Source: JBMNQI01 sp050944055 (GTDB lineage Bacteria; Bacillota; Clostridia; Oscillospirales; Oscillospiraceae). From it: a DNA stretch of 22,483 bases. Position numbers and translations under genes: made by a program. The DNA lies in contig JBMNQI010000038.1 in assembly GCA_050944055.1 (NCBI GenBank), positions 1 to 22,483 of the forward strand, written 5' to 3'. Shown in pieces: positions 14,530 through 22,116 of this stretch (positions are counted from its first letter, which is position 1; each line of letters starts with the position of its first letter). The notes under the pieces are model-generated. The model had not been told where the DNA came from. It saw only the letters and a list, made by a program, of their open reading frames with translations, and did no database searches.

Positions 14530-15516
14530 ATGTATAAAATAGCAATTGAAGAACACTTTGCGACAGATAATATGCTCCGCGACATGAGAGCCTGGGAGGA
14601 GCATCTTGACTTCCCCATGATCATGGGAGAGAAGTTCGTCACTACCAAGCTGCCCTTGTCAAATATGCCTTTTGAAAAGCACAGGCTTCCGGAGATGGAC
14701 AGGAACGGTATTGACATGCAGATAATTTCGGCTATGTGGCCCGCCGCCCAGGGTTATGAGGACCCGGTGAGAGCGGTTGCCATGGCAAAAGAGTATAACG
14801 ACGACGCTGCCGCCCTGGTCGCAAAATATCCGGGCCGTTTCCGTTCCTTCGCCACTTTGCCGCTGCAGGACCCCGAAGCCGCACTTGAGGAGCTCAGGCG
14901 CTGCGTTGAGGAGCTTGGGTTTGTCGGGGTCATGATACAGGGCCACTCCAACTTCGAATACCTGGATAACATGAAATTTGACAGGATATGGGGCAAGCTG
15001 GAAGAGTACGACCTGCCCTTGTATCTCCATGTTGGCCACCCGGCTAAGGACCAGATAAAAGCGTACGGGGAATATACCGAAATGCTCGGCCCCTGCTGGA
15101 ACTGGGCGGCCGAGGGTACGACGCATGCCCTCCGCCTGGTATTCGGCGGTGTTTTCGAGCGTCACCCGAAAGCTAAATTCATACTCGGGCATCTGGGCGA
15201 GACTATACCTTACCTACTCCGCCGCTTTGACGAGGGAGCGGACAAAACCGACGCTTTAAGCCGGGGCCGCATAACGCGCGAGCCGTCGTTTTACCTCAAG
15301 CGCAACCTGTATGTGTCGACAAGCGGCGAGTATAATCCGGAAGCCCTCCGCTGCGCGATCTCAGCATTAGGCATCGAGCATGTCATGTTCGCCTGCGATT
15401 ATCCTTTATCCGGCATGGATATAGGCGTTGAGTGCGTGGAAAACTCGGGCCTGACCGATTACGAAAAAGAAATGATATACTACCGGAATACACAGAGGGT
15501 TTTCAAGCTTACATAA
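14530..15516 (+). CDS. Amidohydrolase-2 family decarboxylase, gamma-resorcylate decarboxylase-like
   Basis: This 328-residue protein closely follows the gamma-resorcylate (2,6-dihydroxybenzoate) decarboxylase pattern. It opens KIAIEEHFA (metal ligands E7 and H9), continues FRSFATLPLQDPEAALEELRRCV, then LYLHVGHP (H167), ILGHLGE (H221) and FACDYP (D290). All expected ligands of that subfamily are kept. Such enzymes reversibly decarboxylate hydroxylated benzoates to phenols with a Zn/Mn centre. The region around 169-192, which contacts the substrate, differs from the Rhizobium enzyme as I recall it, so the exact acid is open. GGAG lies 11 bases before the ATG. The gene is third in the LysR-linked module and is probably read from the promoter at 12202. 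Confidence 0.88.
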   Translation: MYKIAIEEHFATDNMLRDMRAWEEHLDFPMIMGEKFVTTKLPLSNMPFEKHRLPEMDRNGIDMQIISAMWPAAQGYEDPVRAVAMAKEYNDDAAALVAKYPGRFRSFATLPLQDPEAALEELRRCVEELGFVGVMIQGHSNFEYLDNMKFDRIWGKLEEYDLPLYLHVGHPAKDQIKAYGEYTEMLGPCWNWAAEGTTHALRLVFGGVFERHPKAKFILGHLGETIPYLLRRFDEGADKTDALSRGRITREPSFYLKRNLYVSTSGEYNPEALRCAISALGIEHVMFACDYPLSGMDIGVECVENSGLTDYEKEMIYYRNTQRVFKLT

Positions 15517-15531
15517 AAAACATACGGAAAG

Positions 15532-15566
15532 GCCCCGGTCCAGGCGGATCGGGGCGCTTTTCTATT
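15532..15566. terminator. Bidirectional terminator between amidohydrolase 2 and glmS
   Basis: GCCCCGGTC (15532-15540) pairs with GATCGGGGC (15547-15555) with one G-T, loop of six, then TTTTCTATT. On the minus strand the tail becomes T-rich further left (complement of A6 at 15515-15520). It serves the two convergent units. Confidence 0.8.
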
Positions 15567-17388
15567 CCACGGTAACCGACTTTGCCAGATTTCTGGGCTT
15601 GTCGATGTCGCAGCCGCGGTACAGGGCTATATAATACGCAAAAAGCTGAAGCGGCACTACCGCGAGGTTCGGAAGCAAAACCTCATGCGTATCGGGTATG
15701 CACATCACGCTGTCGGCAATGTCCTCTATCATCTTTCTTACGCTTTCAGTCGTAAGCGCCAGAACTCTTGCTCCGCGGGCCTTGACCTCCTGCGCGTTGC
15801 TGCGCGTCTTGTCTACAAGTCGTCTGTAGGACGCTACGGCGATCACAAGAGTTCCATCCTCGACCAGGGAGATTGTCCCGTGCTTCAATTCGCCGGCGGC
15901 GTAGGCCTCGGAGTGTATGTATGAAATCTCCTTGAGCTTGAGCGAACCCTCGAGCGAGAGCGCGTAGTCTATGTTGCGTCCTATAAAGAATATATCCTCG
16001 TTTGAAAAATACTGATAGGCCAGATACTGAATATCAGACTTATTGTCCAGTATTCTTTCAATCTTTTCGGGAACGGAGAGCAGCTCTTTTACAATAAGCT
16101 CATATTCGTCTTTTTCAATTGTGCCCCTGCAGGAGGCAAAGTGCAGGCCGATCAGGCAGGTCACGGCAAGCTGCGTACTGTAGGCCTTGGTCGTGGCTAC
16201 CGCAATTTCCGGCCCCGCCAGAGTATAAATAACGTCGTCCGACTCCTTGGCTATTGACGAGCCGACCACATTGACAATAGACAGCGTCCGCGCCCCGAGC
16301 CGCTTCGCCTCGCGCAGGGCCTCCAGCGTATCGGCAGTCTCTCCCGACTGGCTTATCAGTATAACCAGCGTATTGCCGGATACCAACGGGTCGCAGTACC
16401 GGAATTCGGACGCCAAAGAAACCTCCACAGGCATTCGGGCGAGCTTTTCTATATTGTATTTCGCAATCACCGCGACGTGATACGATGAACCGCAGGCCAC
16501 TATGTAAGTTCTCTCTATCCCTCGCACATAATCGGGGTCGAGCAGCTTATCGAGCTGTACGCGGTTATTTTTTATATGCGGCGCTATGGTCTTTCTTATG
16601 GCCTCGGGCTGCTCCATTATCTCCTTGAACATGTAATGCTCATATCCGCACTTATCCGCGGCTGAAACGTCCCAGTCGACTGTCTCGCGTTTTTTCTCTA
16701 TTTCGATTAAAAACGGCGAATAGTATTTAACGGAGCCCGGACGGACAACGGCAATTTCGCCGTCGTCTAGATATGTCACCTCGCGCGTATGGCTCAGCAC
16801 GGCCACGACGTCCGAGGCAAACATATTTCCTGTCTGCGCGTATGCCACTATAAGCGGGGCGTGACTTTTCACAGCGATAAGCGTATCCGGGTCGTCCACG
16901 CTCATTACCCCGAGGGCGTAGCTTCCCTCCAGCTCACGCACCGCGCGCGCCACAGCGTCGAGGAGGTCCCCCTTGTAGTAAAAGTCAATCAGCTGCGCCG
17001 CGACCTCCGAATCGGTTTCCGAGGCGAACACACGGCCGTGGCTCAGGAGCATTTCCTTTATAGGAAGGTAGTTTTCTATGATACCGTTATGTACTATTGC
17101 AATCCTGCGGTTTTGGCTAAGATGCGGATGCGCGTTCTCGTCGGAGGGTTTCCCGTGCGTCGCCCACCTGGTGTGGCCGAGGCCTACGTTTCCCCGTATG
17201 TCGGCGCCGCCGTGCACGCGCTCGCTGAGATTTGTAAGACGTCCTTTGGTCTTGACTACGTGAAGCTCCGAACCCGTATTTACTGAAATTCCTGCCGAAT
17301 CGTATCCGCGGTATTCCAGCCTGTCAAGACCGCCGAGTAGTATGGGCGCGGCCTGTTCGGTACCGGTGTAGCCGACAATTCCACACAT
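15562..17388 (-). CDS. glmS: Glutamine-fructose-6-phosphate aminotransferase (isomerising)
   Basis: GlmS makes glucosamine-6-phosphate from fructose-6-phosphate and glutamine, the first step to UDP-GlcNAc and peptidoglycan. The 608-residue protein starts MCGIVGYTG, so Cys2 becomes the N-terminal nucleophile after Met removal. The glutaminase domain (to about 235) has LGHTRWATHG, and two SIS sugar-isomerase domains follow (about 285-420 and 455-595), including ISQSGETADT, ending in DIDKPRNLAKSVTVE. TGGAGG lies about nine bases before the ATG, and only 17 bases separate it from dapL, so it is the last gene of the purF-dapF-dapL-glmS operon. There is no room for a glmS ribozyme leader, so feedback by that route is absent here. 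Confidence 0.97.
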   Translation of the reverse strand: MCGIVGYTGTEQAAPILLGGLDRLEYRGYDSAGISVNTGSELHVVKTKGRLTNLSERVHGGADIRGNVGLGHTRWATHGKPSDENAHPHLSQNRRIAIVHNGIIENYLPIKEMLLSHGRVFASETDSEVAAQLIDFYYKGDLLDAVARAVRELEGSYALGVMSVDDPDTLIAVKSHAPLIVAYAQTGNMFASDVVAVLSHTREVTYLDDGEIAVVRPGSVKYYSPFLIEIEKKRETVDWDVSAADKCGYEHYMFKEIMEQPEAIRKTIAPHIKNNRVQLDKLLDPDYVRGIERTYIVACGSSYHVAVIAKYNIEKLARMPVEVSLASEFRYCDPLVSGNTLVILISQSGETADTLEALREAKRLGARTLSIVNVVGSSIAKESDDVIYTLAGPEIAVATTKAYSTQLAVTCLIGLHFASCRGTIEKDEYELIVKELLSVPEKIERILDNKSDIQYLAYQYFSNEDIFFIGRNIDYALSLEGSLKLKEISYIHSEAYAAGELKHGTISLVEDGTLVIAVASYRRLVDKTRSNAQEVKARGARVLALTTESVRKMIEDIADSVMCIPDTHEVLLPNLAVVPLQLFAYYIALYRGCDIDKPRNLAKSVTVE

Positions 17389-17405
17389 ATGTTAAAGCCT
17401 CCAGT

Positions 17406-18623
17406 TTATAGTATTTTTCTTATCCTCTCGCAGGCCTCCGCGGTCGCGTCGCGGTCTCCGAAGGCTGTGAGCCTTATATAGCCTTCTCCGCTCGGCCCGA
17501 AGCCCGCTCCCGGCGTGGTTACAACGTTTGCCACCGTGAGCAGCCTGTCGAAAAAGTCCCAGGAGGGCATGGAGTCCGGCGTGGCAACCCATATGTAGGG
17601 CGCGTTTTCGCCTCCGTAAACGCGAAGGCCGGCGTCTGAGAGCGCCTCTCTTATCACACGCGCGTTTTCCATATAGTAGTCTATTGTTGCTTTAATCTGC
17701 TTTTGCCCCGCCTCGGTGAATACGGCCTCGGCCCCGCGCTGGACGATATAAGGCACGCCGTTGAACTTGGTGGACTGGCGGCGGGCCCACATCGCGCGCA
17801 GGTTTTGGCCGGCCCGGTTTAATTCGCTCGATATGACCGTGTAGGCGCAGCGTGTGCCCGTGAACCCCGCGGTCTTGGAAAAGCTCCGAAACTCAATAGC
17901 GCAGGTCTTGGCCCCGTCGATCTCAAATATGCTGTGAGGCACGTCGGGGTCCGATATAAACGCCTTATAGGCCGAGTCGTACAGGATGACAGCTCCGGTC
18001 TTATTGGCCCAGTCTACCCATTCTTTGAGGTAGCCGCGCGGCGCGACTGTCCCCATCGGGTTATTGGGGAAGCAAAGATAAACTATGTCGGCCTTCTCGG
18101 GTATTTCCGGCAGGAAGCCGTTTTCCGCCGTGCAAGGCATATATACGATCTTTTCCCATTTATCCCCGAGCCATTTGCCCGCGCGCCCGGCCATTGCGTT
18201 TGTGTCGACATAGACAGGGTACACTGGGTCGCAAACGGCTACAATATTGTCAAGCTCAAAAATGTCGCCTATATTGCCGCAATCGCTCTTGGCGCCGTCG
18301 CTGACTATGATTTCCTCAGTATTCAGGTCTACTCCCCGCCGCTTATAATCATGCTCGAGAATGGCTTCTCTGAGAAAATCATAACCCGGTTCCGGGCCAT
18401 AGCCCCTGAAGCTCTCCTTTTTGCCCATCTCGTCGACGGCCTTATGCATAGCCTCTATGACCGCGGGAGCGAGCGGCTGTGTAACGTCGCCTATACCGAG
18501 CTTAATAAGCTTTTTATCCGGGTTTGCCGCAGAATACGCCGCGACGCGCCGCGCTATCTCTGAAAACAGGTAGTTTCCGGGCAGCTGAGCAAAATTCTGG
18601 TTGGGTTTAAGCAAGTCTATCAT
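17406..18623 (-). CDS. dapL: LL-diaminopimelate aminotransferase
   Basis: DapL converts tetrahydrodipicolinate directly to LL-diaminopimelate with glutamate as amino donor, bypassing the acylated DapD/E route of lysine and peptidoglycan synthesis. The 405-residue class I/II PLP enzyme shows KLGIGDVTQPL (41-51), FRGYGPEPGYDFLR, SDGAKSDCGNI, FPNNPMGT (185-192), YDSAY (215-219) and the PLP lysine K250 in SFSKTAGFTGTR. LPGNYLFSEIARRV at the N-terminus is characteristic. The assigned ATG directly follows AAAGG with no spacer; a TTG three codons on would have better spacing, so the start may shift slightly. DapF, the next enzyme, is encoded immediately upstream (18-base gap), which supports the assignment. 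Confidence 0.96.
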   Translation of the reverse strand: MIDLLKPNQNFAQLPGNYLFSEIARRVAAYSAANPDKKLIKLGIGDVTQPLAPAVIEAMHKAVDEMGKKESFRGYGPEPGYDFLREAILEHDYKRRGVDLNTEEIIVSDGAKSDCGNIGDIFELDNIVAVCDPVYPVYVDTNAMAGRAGKWLGDKWEKIVYMPCTAENGFLPEIPEKADIVYLCFPNNPMGTVAPRGYLKEWVDWANKTGAVILYDSAYKAFISDPDVPHSIFEIDGAKTCAIEFRSFSKTAGFTGTRCAYTVISSELNRAGQNLRAMWARRQSTKFNGVPYIVQRGAEAVFTEAGQKQIKATIDYYMENARVIREALSDAGLRVYGGENAPYIWVATPDSMPSWDFFDRLLTVANVVTTPGAGFGPSGEGYIRLTAFGDRDATAEACERIRKIL

Positions 18624-18641
18624 CCTTTCGGTCGTACTTCG

Positions 18642-19436
18642 TTATAGCAAAACTCCGTCGAATACAAATTCCGCGGGCCCGGTCATGTAGACATGGCCGT
18701 TTTTCTCATCCCAGCGTATTGAAAGCTCGCCTCCCGGGAGCCTAACATCCGCTTCGCGCTCAATAAAACCGCCAAGCACAGCTGCGACCATTGCCGCGCA
18801 GGCTCCGGTTCCGCAGGCAAGCGTCTCACCCGTTCCCCGCTCCCATACGCGCATCTGAATAGTTTTATTATCCAATACTTTCACAAACTCGACGTTAGTG
18901 CGGTTCGGGAAAGCTTTATTCTTTTCAAACGCCGAACCTATGCGCTCGATATCAAAGTCGGAAATATCGTCCATAAACAATACGGCATGGGGATTGCCCA
19001 TGTCGACACGCGTTATCACATAATCCTTATCGAGCACCGTGATGCTCTCTCCTACGGCTGATACATCGGGTATTCCCATATCGACGGTAATCATGCCCGC
19101 CACGCCGTCCCTCACCTCTATCCTGATTGTTTTGACGGTGCCGCCCGACTCGATTTTAATCTCTGTCTTATCCGTCATGCCGCGGTCATAAACATATTTA
19201 GCCACGCACCGTATGCCGTTGCCGCACATCGCGGACTGTGAACCGTCGGCATTGTACATATCCATTTTAAAATCGGCAATATCAGAGGGGCAGATGCAGA
19301 TAAGCCCGTCGCCGCCGACGCCGAAATGCCTGTCTGAGAGCTTTCTGGCCAGAGCCGGCCGGTCTTCTATTTGCTCCTCGAAGCAATTGACATATATATA
19401 GTCGTTACCAATACCGTGCATCTTTGTGAACTTCAT
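18642..19436 (-). CDS. dapF: Diaminopimelate epimerase
   Basis: DapF epimerises LL- to meso-diaminopimelate, the precursor of lysine and of peptidoglycan cross-links, without a cofactor. The 264-residue protein has the two catalytic cysteines C71 (MCGNGIRCVAKY) and C208 (LACGTGACAAMVA), and the N-terminal KMHGIGNDYIYVN. The start at 19436 is preceded by GGGAGG seven bases upstream on the minus strand. An upstream in-frame ATG at 19496 would run into purF and lacks a site. The Shine-Dalgarno directly follows the purF stop codon with an 11-base gap, so translation is closely linked. Together with dapL it supplies the last steps to meso-DAP. Confidence 0.97.
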   Translation of the reverse strand: MKFTKMHGIGNDYIYVNCFEEQIEDRPALARKLSDRHFGVGGDGLICICPSDIADFKMDMYNADGSQSAMCGNGIRCVAKYVYDRGMTDKTEIKIESGGTVKTIRIEVRDGVAGMITVDMGIPDVSAVGESITVLDKDYVITRVDMGNPHAVLFMDDISDFDIERIGSAFEKNKAFPNRTNVEFVKVLDNKTIQMRVWERGTGETLACGTGACAAMVAAVLGGFIEREADVRLPGGELSIRWDEKNGHVYMTGPAEFVFDGVLL

Positions 19437-19447
19437 GCCAAACCTCC

Positions 19448-20815
19448 CTATTTGGCCGGAGCCAGAGGATAATTGCATGAAAAGCAGGCGTCGCAAAAGT
19501 CAAGCCCGCTGTTCGGAGCGATCTTTTCAACGTCCTCAAGGCTGAGGAAACCCAGGCTGTCTGCTCCCGAGAGGGCGCAAATCTCCTCCGGCGTATATTT
19601 GCACGCTATCAGAGAGTCCTTATCCGGTATGTCCGTCCCGAAATAGCAGGGCGAAATAAACGGAGGGGCCGATACGCGCATGTGTATCTCTTTGGCTCCC
19701 GCGTCGCGTATAAGGTCGATAATCTGGCGCGAGGTCGTGCCGCGGACTATCGAATCGTCTATAAGCACGACTCTTTTGCCTCTTACGGCCTCGCCGATTA
19801 CCGAGAGCTTGATTCTCACCGAATCCTCGCGCTCGGATTGCGTGGGCTTTATAAACGTCCTGCCTATATAGCGGTTCTTGGAAAATCCGAAACCGAAGGG
19901 TATGCCGCTCTCCTCGGCATATCCGAGCGCGGCGTCCATGCCCGAGTCCGGCACGCCTATCACAACATCGGCCTCGACGGGGTATTTCCGGGCGAGAAGC
20001 CGCCCCGCGGTAAGCCTCGCCGCGTGTACGCTCTGGCCGTCTATTACGCTGTCCGGCCGTGCAAAGTATATATGCTCAAATATGCACAGGCTGCTCCTGC
20101 AGGCAGGCTCGGTCTGAATGCTGCGCATCCGGCCCTGTTCTATTATCACGATCTCGCCCGGCTTAACGTCGCGTACAAACTCACCGCCCACAGCCTCGAC
20201 GGCGCAGGACTCGGACGCGAATATCCACGCTTCCCCGCGTTTTCCTATGCACAGCGGTCGAAACCCCCACGGATCCCGCACCGCCATGAGCTTGCGGGAG
20301 CTCATCGCTACTATTGAAAAAGCGCCCCGAAGCTTTGGCATGGCCTTAGATATCGCTACCTCGACCGAGCCGCAGCTGAGCCTTTCGCGCGCAATAGCAT
20401 ATGCTATGATTTCCGAATCTGAGCTTGACTGGAAAATCGCGCCCGAGAGCTCAAACTCTTTTTTAAGCTCCCCGGCGTTGATCAAATTGCCGTTATGCGC
20501 CAAAGCAAGGCGGTTTTTAACATATCGCATGTTGAGAGGCTGGCAGTTTTCACGCAGGCTGCCGCCAGCAGTCGAATAACGGACATGGCCGATAGCCATC
20601 GTGCCGTTCAGCCTATCCAGCGTCTCCGGAGAAAACACCTCCTCCACGGTTCCCATATCCTTGTGGCAGGTTATCTCCATGTTGTTGTTCGCTGCTATGC
20701 CGCAGCTCTCCTGACCGCGGTGCTGAAGCGCGAAAAGGCCGTAATAGGCCGTTTTAGCGCAGCCGCCGGCCGGGTCGTATATTCCAAAAACGCCGCATTC
20801 CTCATGTATTGCCAT
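19448..20815 (-). CDS. purF: Amidophosphoribosyltransferase
   Basis: PurF makes 5-phosphoribosylamine from PRPP and glutamine, the committing step of purine synthesis. The 455-residue protein has a short propeptide (MAIHEE) before the catalytic Cys7, a glutaminase domain, then a phosphoribosyltransferase domain with the PRPP loop VLIDDSIVRGTTS (350-362). Cysteines C244, C390, C441 and C444 match the [4Fe-4S] ligands of the oxygen-sensitive Bacillus enzyme. The start at 20815 follows GAGG and agrees with the promoter at 20844-20872, since the longer in-frame reading from 20872 begins upstream of the predicted transcription start. It leads the dapF-dapL-glmS operon, an unusual place away from other pur genes. 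Confidence 0.96.
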   Translation of the reverse strand: MAIHEECGVFGIYDPAGGCAKTAYYGLFALQHRGQESCGIAANNNMEITCHKDMGTVEEVFSPETLDRLNGTMAIGHVRYSTAGGSLRENCQPLNMRYVKNRLALAHNGNLINAGELKKEFELSGAIFQSSSDSEIIAYAIARERLSCGSVEVAISKAMPKLRGAFSIVAMSSRKLMAVRDPWGFRPLCIGKRGEAWIFASESCAVEAVGGEFVRDVKPGEIVIIEQGRMRSIQTEPACRSSLCIFEHIYFARPDSVIDGQSVHAARLTAGRLLARKYPVEADVVIGVPDSGMDAALGYAEESGIPFGFGFSKNRYIGRTFIKPTQSEREDSVRIKLSVIGEAVRGKRVVLIDDSIVRGTTSRQIIDLIRDAGAKEIHMRVSAPPFISPCYFGTDIPDKDSLIACKYTPEEICALSGADSLGFLSLEDVEKIAPNSGLDFCDACFSCNYPLAPAK

Positions 20816-20843
20816 TTTATCATACCTCTTTTCGGACGCAGCA

Positions 20844-20872
20844 AGTTTAACATAGAATGTTGTTTTTTTCAA
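20844..20872 (-). promoter_or_regulatory. Promoter of the purF-dapF-dapL-glmS operon
   Basis: On the minus strand TTGAAA, 17 bp and TAAACT, with a predicted leader of only about 22 nt before the purF ATG. No riboswitch or PurR-type leader fits in that space. Confidence 0.7.
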
Positions 20873-20964
20873 GTAGCACTATCGCATGGCGAAATATGTC
20901 GGTTTTCATTACGGGCTATTGATTTATATTCGGCAGGATGAGCATAAATAATTCTCACGCGCCC

Positions 20965-20992
20965 TGTTTGCGTAAACAAAGCGGTAAACAAA
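20965..20992. promoter_or_regulatory. LacI/cre-like palindrome with direct repeat upstream of purF
   Basis: TGTTT-GCGT-AAACA (20965-20978) is a near-perfect palindrome centred on CG, similar in shape to LacI-family and CcpA cre sites. It overlaps a 9-bp direct repeat GTAAACAAA at 20972-20980 and 20984-20992 (12-bp period). It lies about 95 bp before the purF -35. A regulatory role is inference. Confidence 0.35.
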
Positions 20993-20994
20993 TG

Positions 20995-21021
20995 AAAATA
21001 GCCCCCGCTGTATGGGCGGGG
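20995..21021 (-). terminator. Terminator after tRNA-Pro
   Basis: On the minus strand CCCCGC (complement of 21016-21021) pairs with GCGGGG (complement of 21003-21008) around a 7-nt loop, followed by CTATTTTCATTT. It begins two bases after the encoded CCA end. Confidence 0.75.
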
Positions 21022-21023
21022 AC

Positions 21024-21099
21024 TGGTCGGAGTGACAGGATTCGAACCTGCGGCATCTTGGTCCCAAACCAAGCGCGCTACCAGCTGCGCTACACCCCG
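21024..21099 (-). tRNA. tRNA-Pro (anticodon UGG)
   Basis: The minus strand folds into a complete 76-nt cloverleaf. The acceptor CGGGGTG pairs with CACTCCG (one G-T), the D arm contains AGCTGGTAGCGC, the anticodon stem is CTTGG/CCAAG with loop TTTGGGA (anticodon TGG, bases 21064-21066), and the T arm contains GGTTCGAATCC. The discriminator A and the CCA end are encoded. It reads CCN proline codons. It stands alone between its own promoter and terminator. Confidence 0.97.
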
Positions 21100-21124
21100 G
21101 AATACTGTATTTTTGCCGTTCTTG

Positions 21125-21153
21125 ATTATAGCGTTTTATAAACCCCGTGTCAA
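21125..21153 (-). promoter_or_regulatory. Perfect consensus promoter of tRNA-Pro
   Basis: On the minus strand TTGACA, 17 bp and TATAAT. A second TTGACA lies 6 bp upstream (TTGACATTGACA, 21148-21159) and overlaps the T-run of the spo0A terminator. Start near 21118, about 19 bases before the mature tRNA. Confidence 0.88.
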
Positions 21154-21157
21154 TGTC

Positions 21158-21191
21158 AAAAAAATAAACGCTCCGTCGAAACAGAGCGTTT
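21158..21191 (-). terminator. Intrinsic terminator of spo0A
   Basis: On the minus strand AAACGCTC (complement of 21184-21191) pairs with GAGCGTTT (complement of 21166-21173), followed by A and T7 (21158-21164). It lies 31 bases after the spo0A stop codon. Confidence 0.85.
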
Positions 21192-21222
21192 GTTTTCTAT
21201 TTAATACATATCTACATAGCTT

Positions 21223-21999
21223 CTACATAGCTTCACGAAGCTGAAGGCTGAGACGGTCCGCAATCATCGCTATAAATTCTGAGTTTGTCGGTTTTCCTTT
21301 AGCGTCTGAGACCGTATAGCCGAAGTATTTCTGAAGCGTTTCCAGGTCTCCCCTGTCCCACGCGACTTCAATAGCGTGCCTGATAGCGCGTTCCACGCGC
21401 GACGGCGTCGTGCCGAATGACTTCGCTACTGAAGGGTAAAGTACTTTTGTCATTGCGTTTATCACATCCATATCTTTTACAGCCGTTATGATTGACTCAC
21501 GCAGATACTGGTATCCTTTTATATGTGCGGGAACGCCAATGTCATGTATAATTTCGGTTACGACGCTCTCCAGGCTGCGCTCCGAACCTGCCGCCTTCAC
21601 TAATGTTGTCCGCCCGGCTCTTTTTCTGTCTGCGCATCTTCTAAGGCGCTCAATAAGGTTTTCGCTGCGAAATGGACGGAGCATAAAATAGTATGCTCCG
21701 AGCTCACTTGCCTCTGCGATAAGGTCTTCGCTCGCAAAGCTTGATAGGAGTATAACCGCGGGCCTGTCTTTTTCCATTTGATTTACGGCTCTCAGCACGT
21801 CCATACCGTCCAGCCTTGCAAGCACGACATCAGTGATAAGAACGTCAGGCTTCGTATTCTCAATAACTTCAAGCGCCTCCAGGCCGTCAGAAGCCGAACC
21901 TACGACCTCGAAACCCGGCTCCGATGAAATTATTTCTTCAAGAATTTTCCTGAATTCTTCGTTACCGTCCGCAATAGCCGTTTTTATGGTAGTTTTCAT
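21223..21999 (-). CDS. spo0A: Sporulation master regulator Spo0A, with atypical receiver residues
   Basis: Spo0A is the phosphorelay-controlled DNA-binding response regulator that starts sporulation and alters many stationary-phase genes. The 258-residue protein has a receiver domain (about 6-122) and the highly specific DNA-binding domain (about 145-256), with HDIGVPAHIKGYQYLRE, TTPSRVERAIRHAIEVAW and KGKPTNSEFIAMIADRL, almost as in B. subtilis. In the receiver the phospho-acceptor D57 is kept. However, the usual second acidic residue (DD) is Gly12 (IADGN), the conserved Lys of the KPF motif is R108 (LRPF), and the MP after the acceptor is LA. Phosphorylation may therefore be weakened or differently controlled. 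AAGGAGG precedes the ATG; spoIVB lies upstream, the conserved neighbour. No clear promoter was found in the gap. Confidence 0.96.
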   Translation of the reverse strand: MKTTIKTAIADGNEEFRKILEEIISSEPGFEVVGSASDGLEALEVIENTKPDVLITDVVLARLDGMDVLRAVNQMEKDRPAVILLSSFASEDLIAEASELGAYYFMLRPFRSENLIERLRRCADRKRAGRTTLVKAAGSERSLESVVTEIIHDIGVPAHIKGYQYLRESIITAVKDMDVINAMTKVLYPSVAKSFGTTPSRVERAIRHAIEVAWDRGDLETLQKYFGYTVSDAKGKPTNSEFIAMIADRLSLQLREAM

Positions 22000-22078
22000 T
22001 GGCCTTCCTCCTTAAAATTTTGATGTGTGTATAAACTACCATAATTTTCCATTTCATGCAATAGTCATATTGGAAAAA

Positions 22079-22114
22079 TTTGTAAAAATCGGGAGACGTT
22101 TTGCCTCCCGATTT
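22079..22114 (-). terminator. Intrinsic terminator of spoIVB
   Basis: On the minus strand AAATCGGGAG pairs with CTCCCGATTT (complements of 22105-22114 and 22086-22095), loop of nine, followed by TTACA after five T in the stem end. It starts two bases after the spoIVB stop codon and isolates spo0A. Confidence 0.8.
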
Positions 22115-22116
22115 AG

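Noticed and set aside
17389..17405. glmS ribozyme
   Set aside because: Only 17 bases separate dapL and glmS and they hold just the Shine-Dalgarno.
17934..18563. 209-codon plus-strand frame opposite dapL
   Set aside because: Antisense shadow of a strongly conserved enzyme; composition and lack of translation signals argue against a gene.
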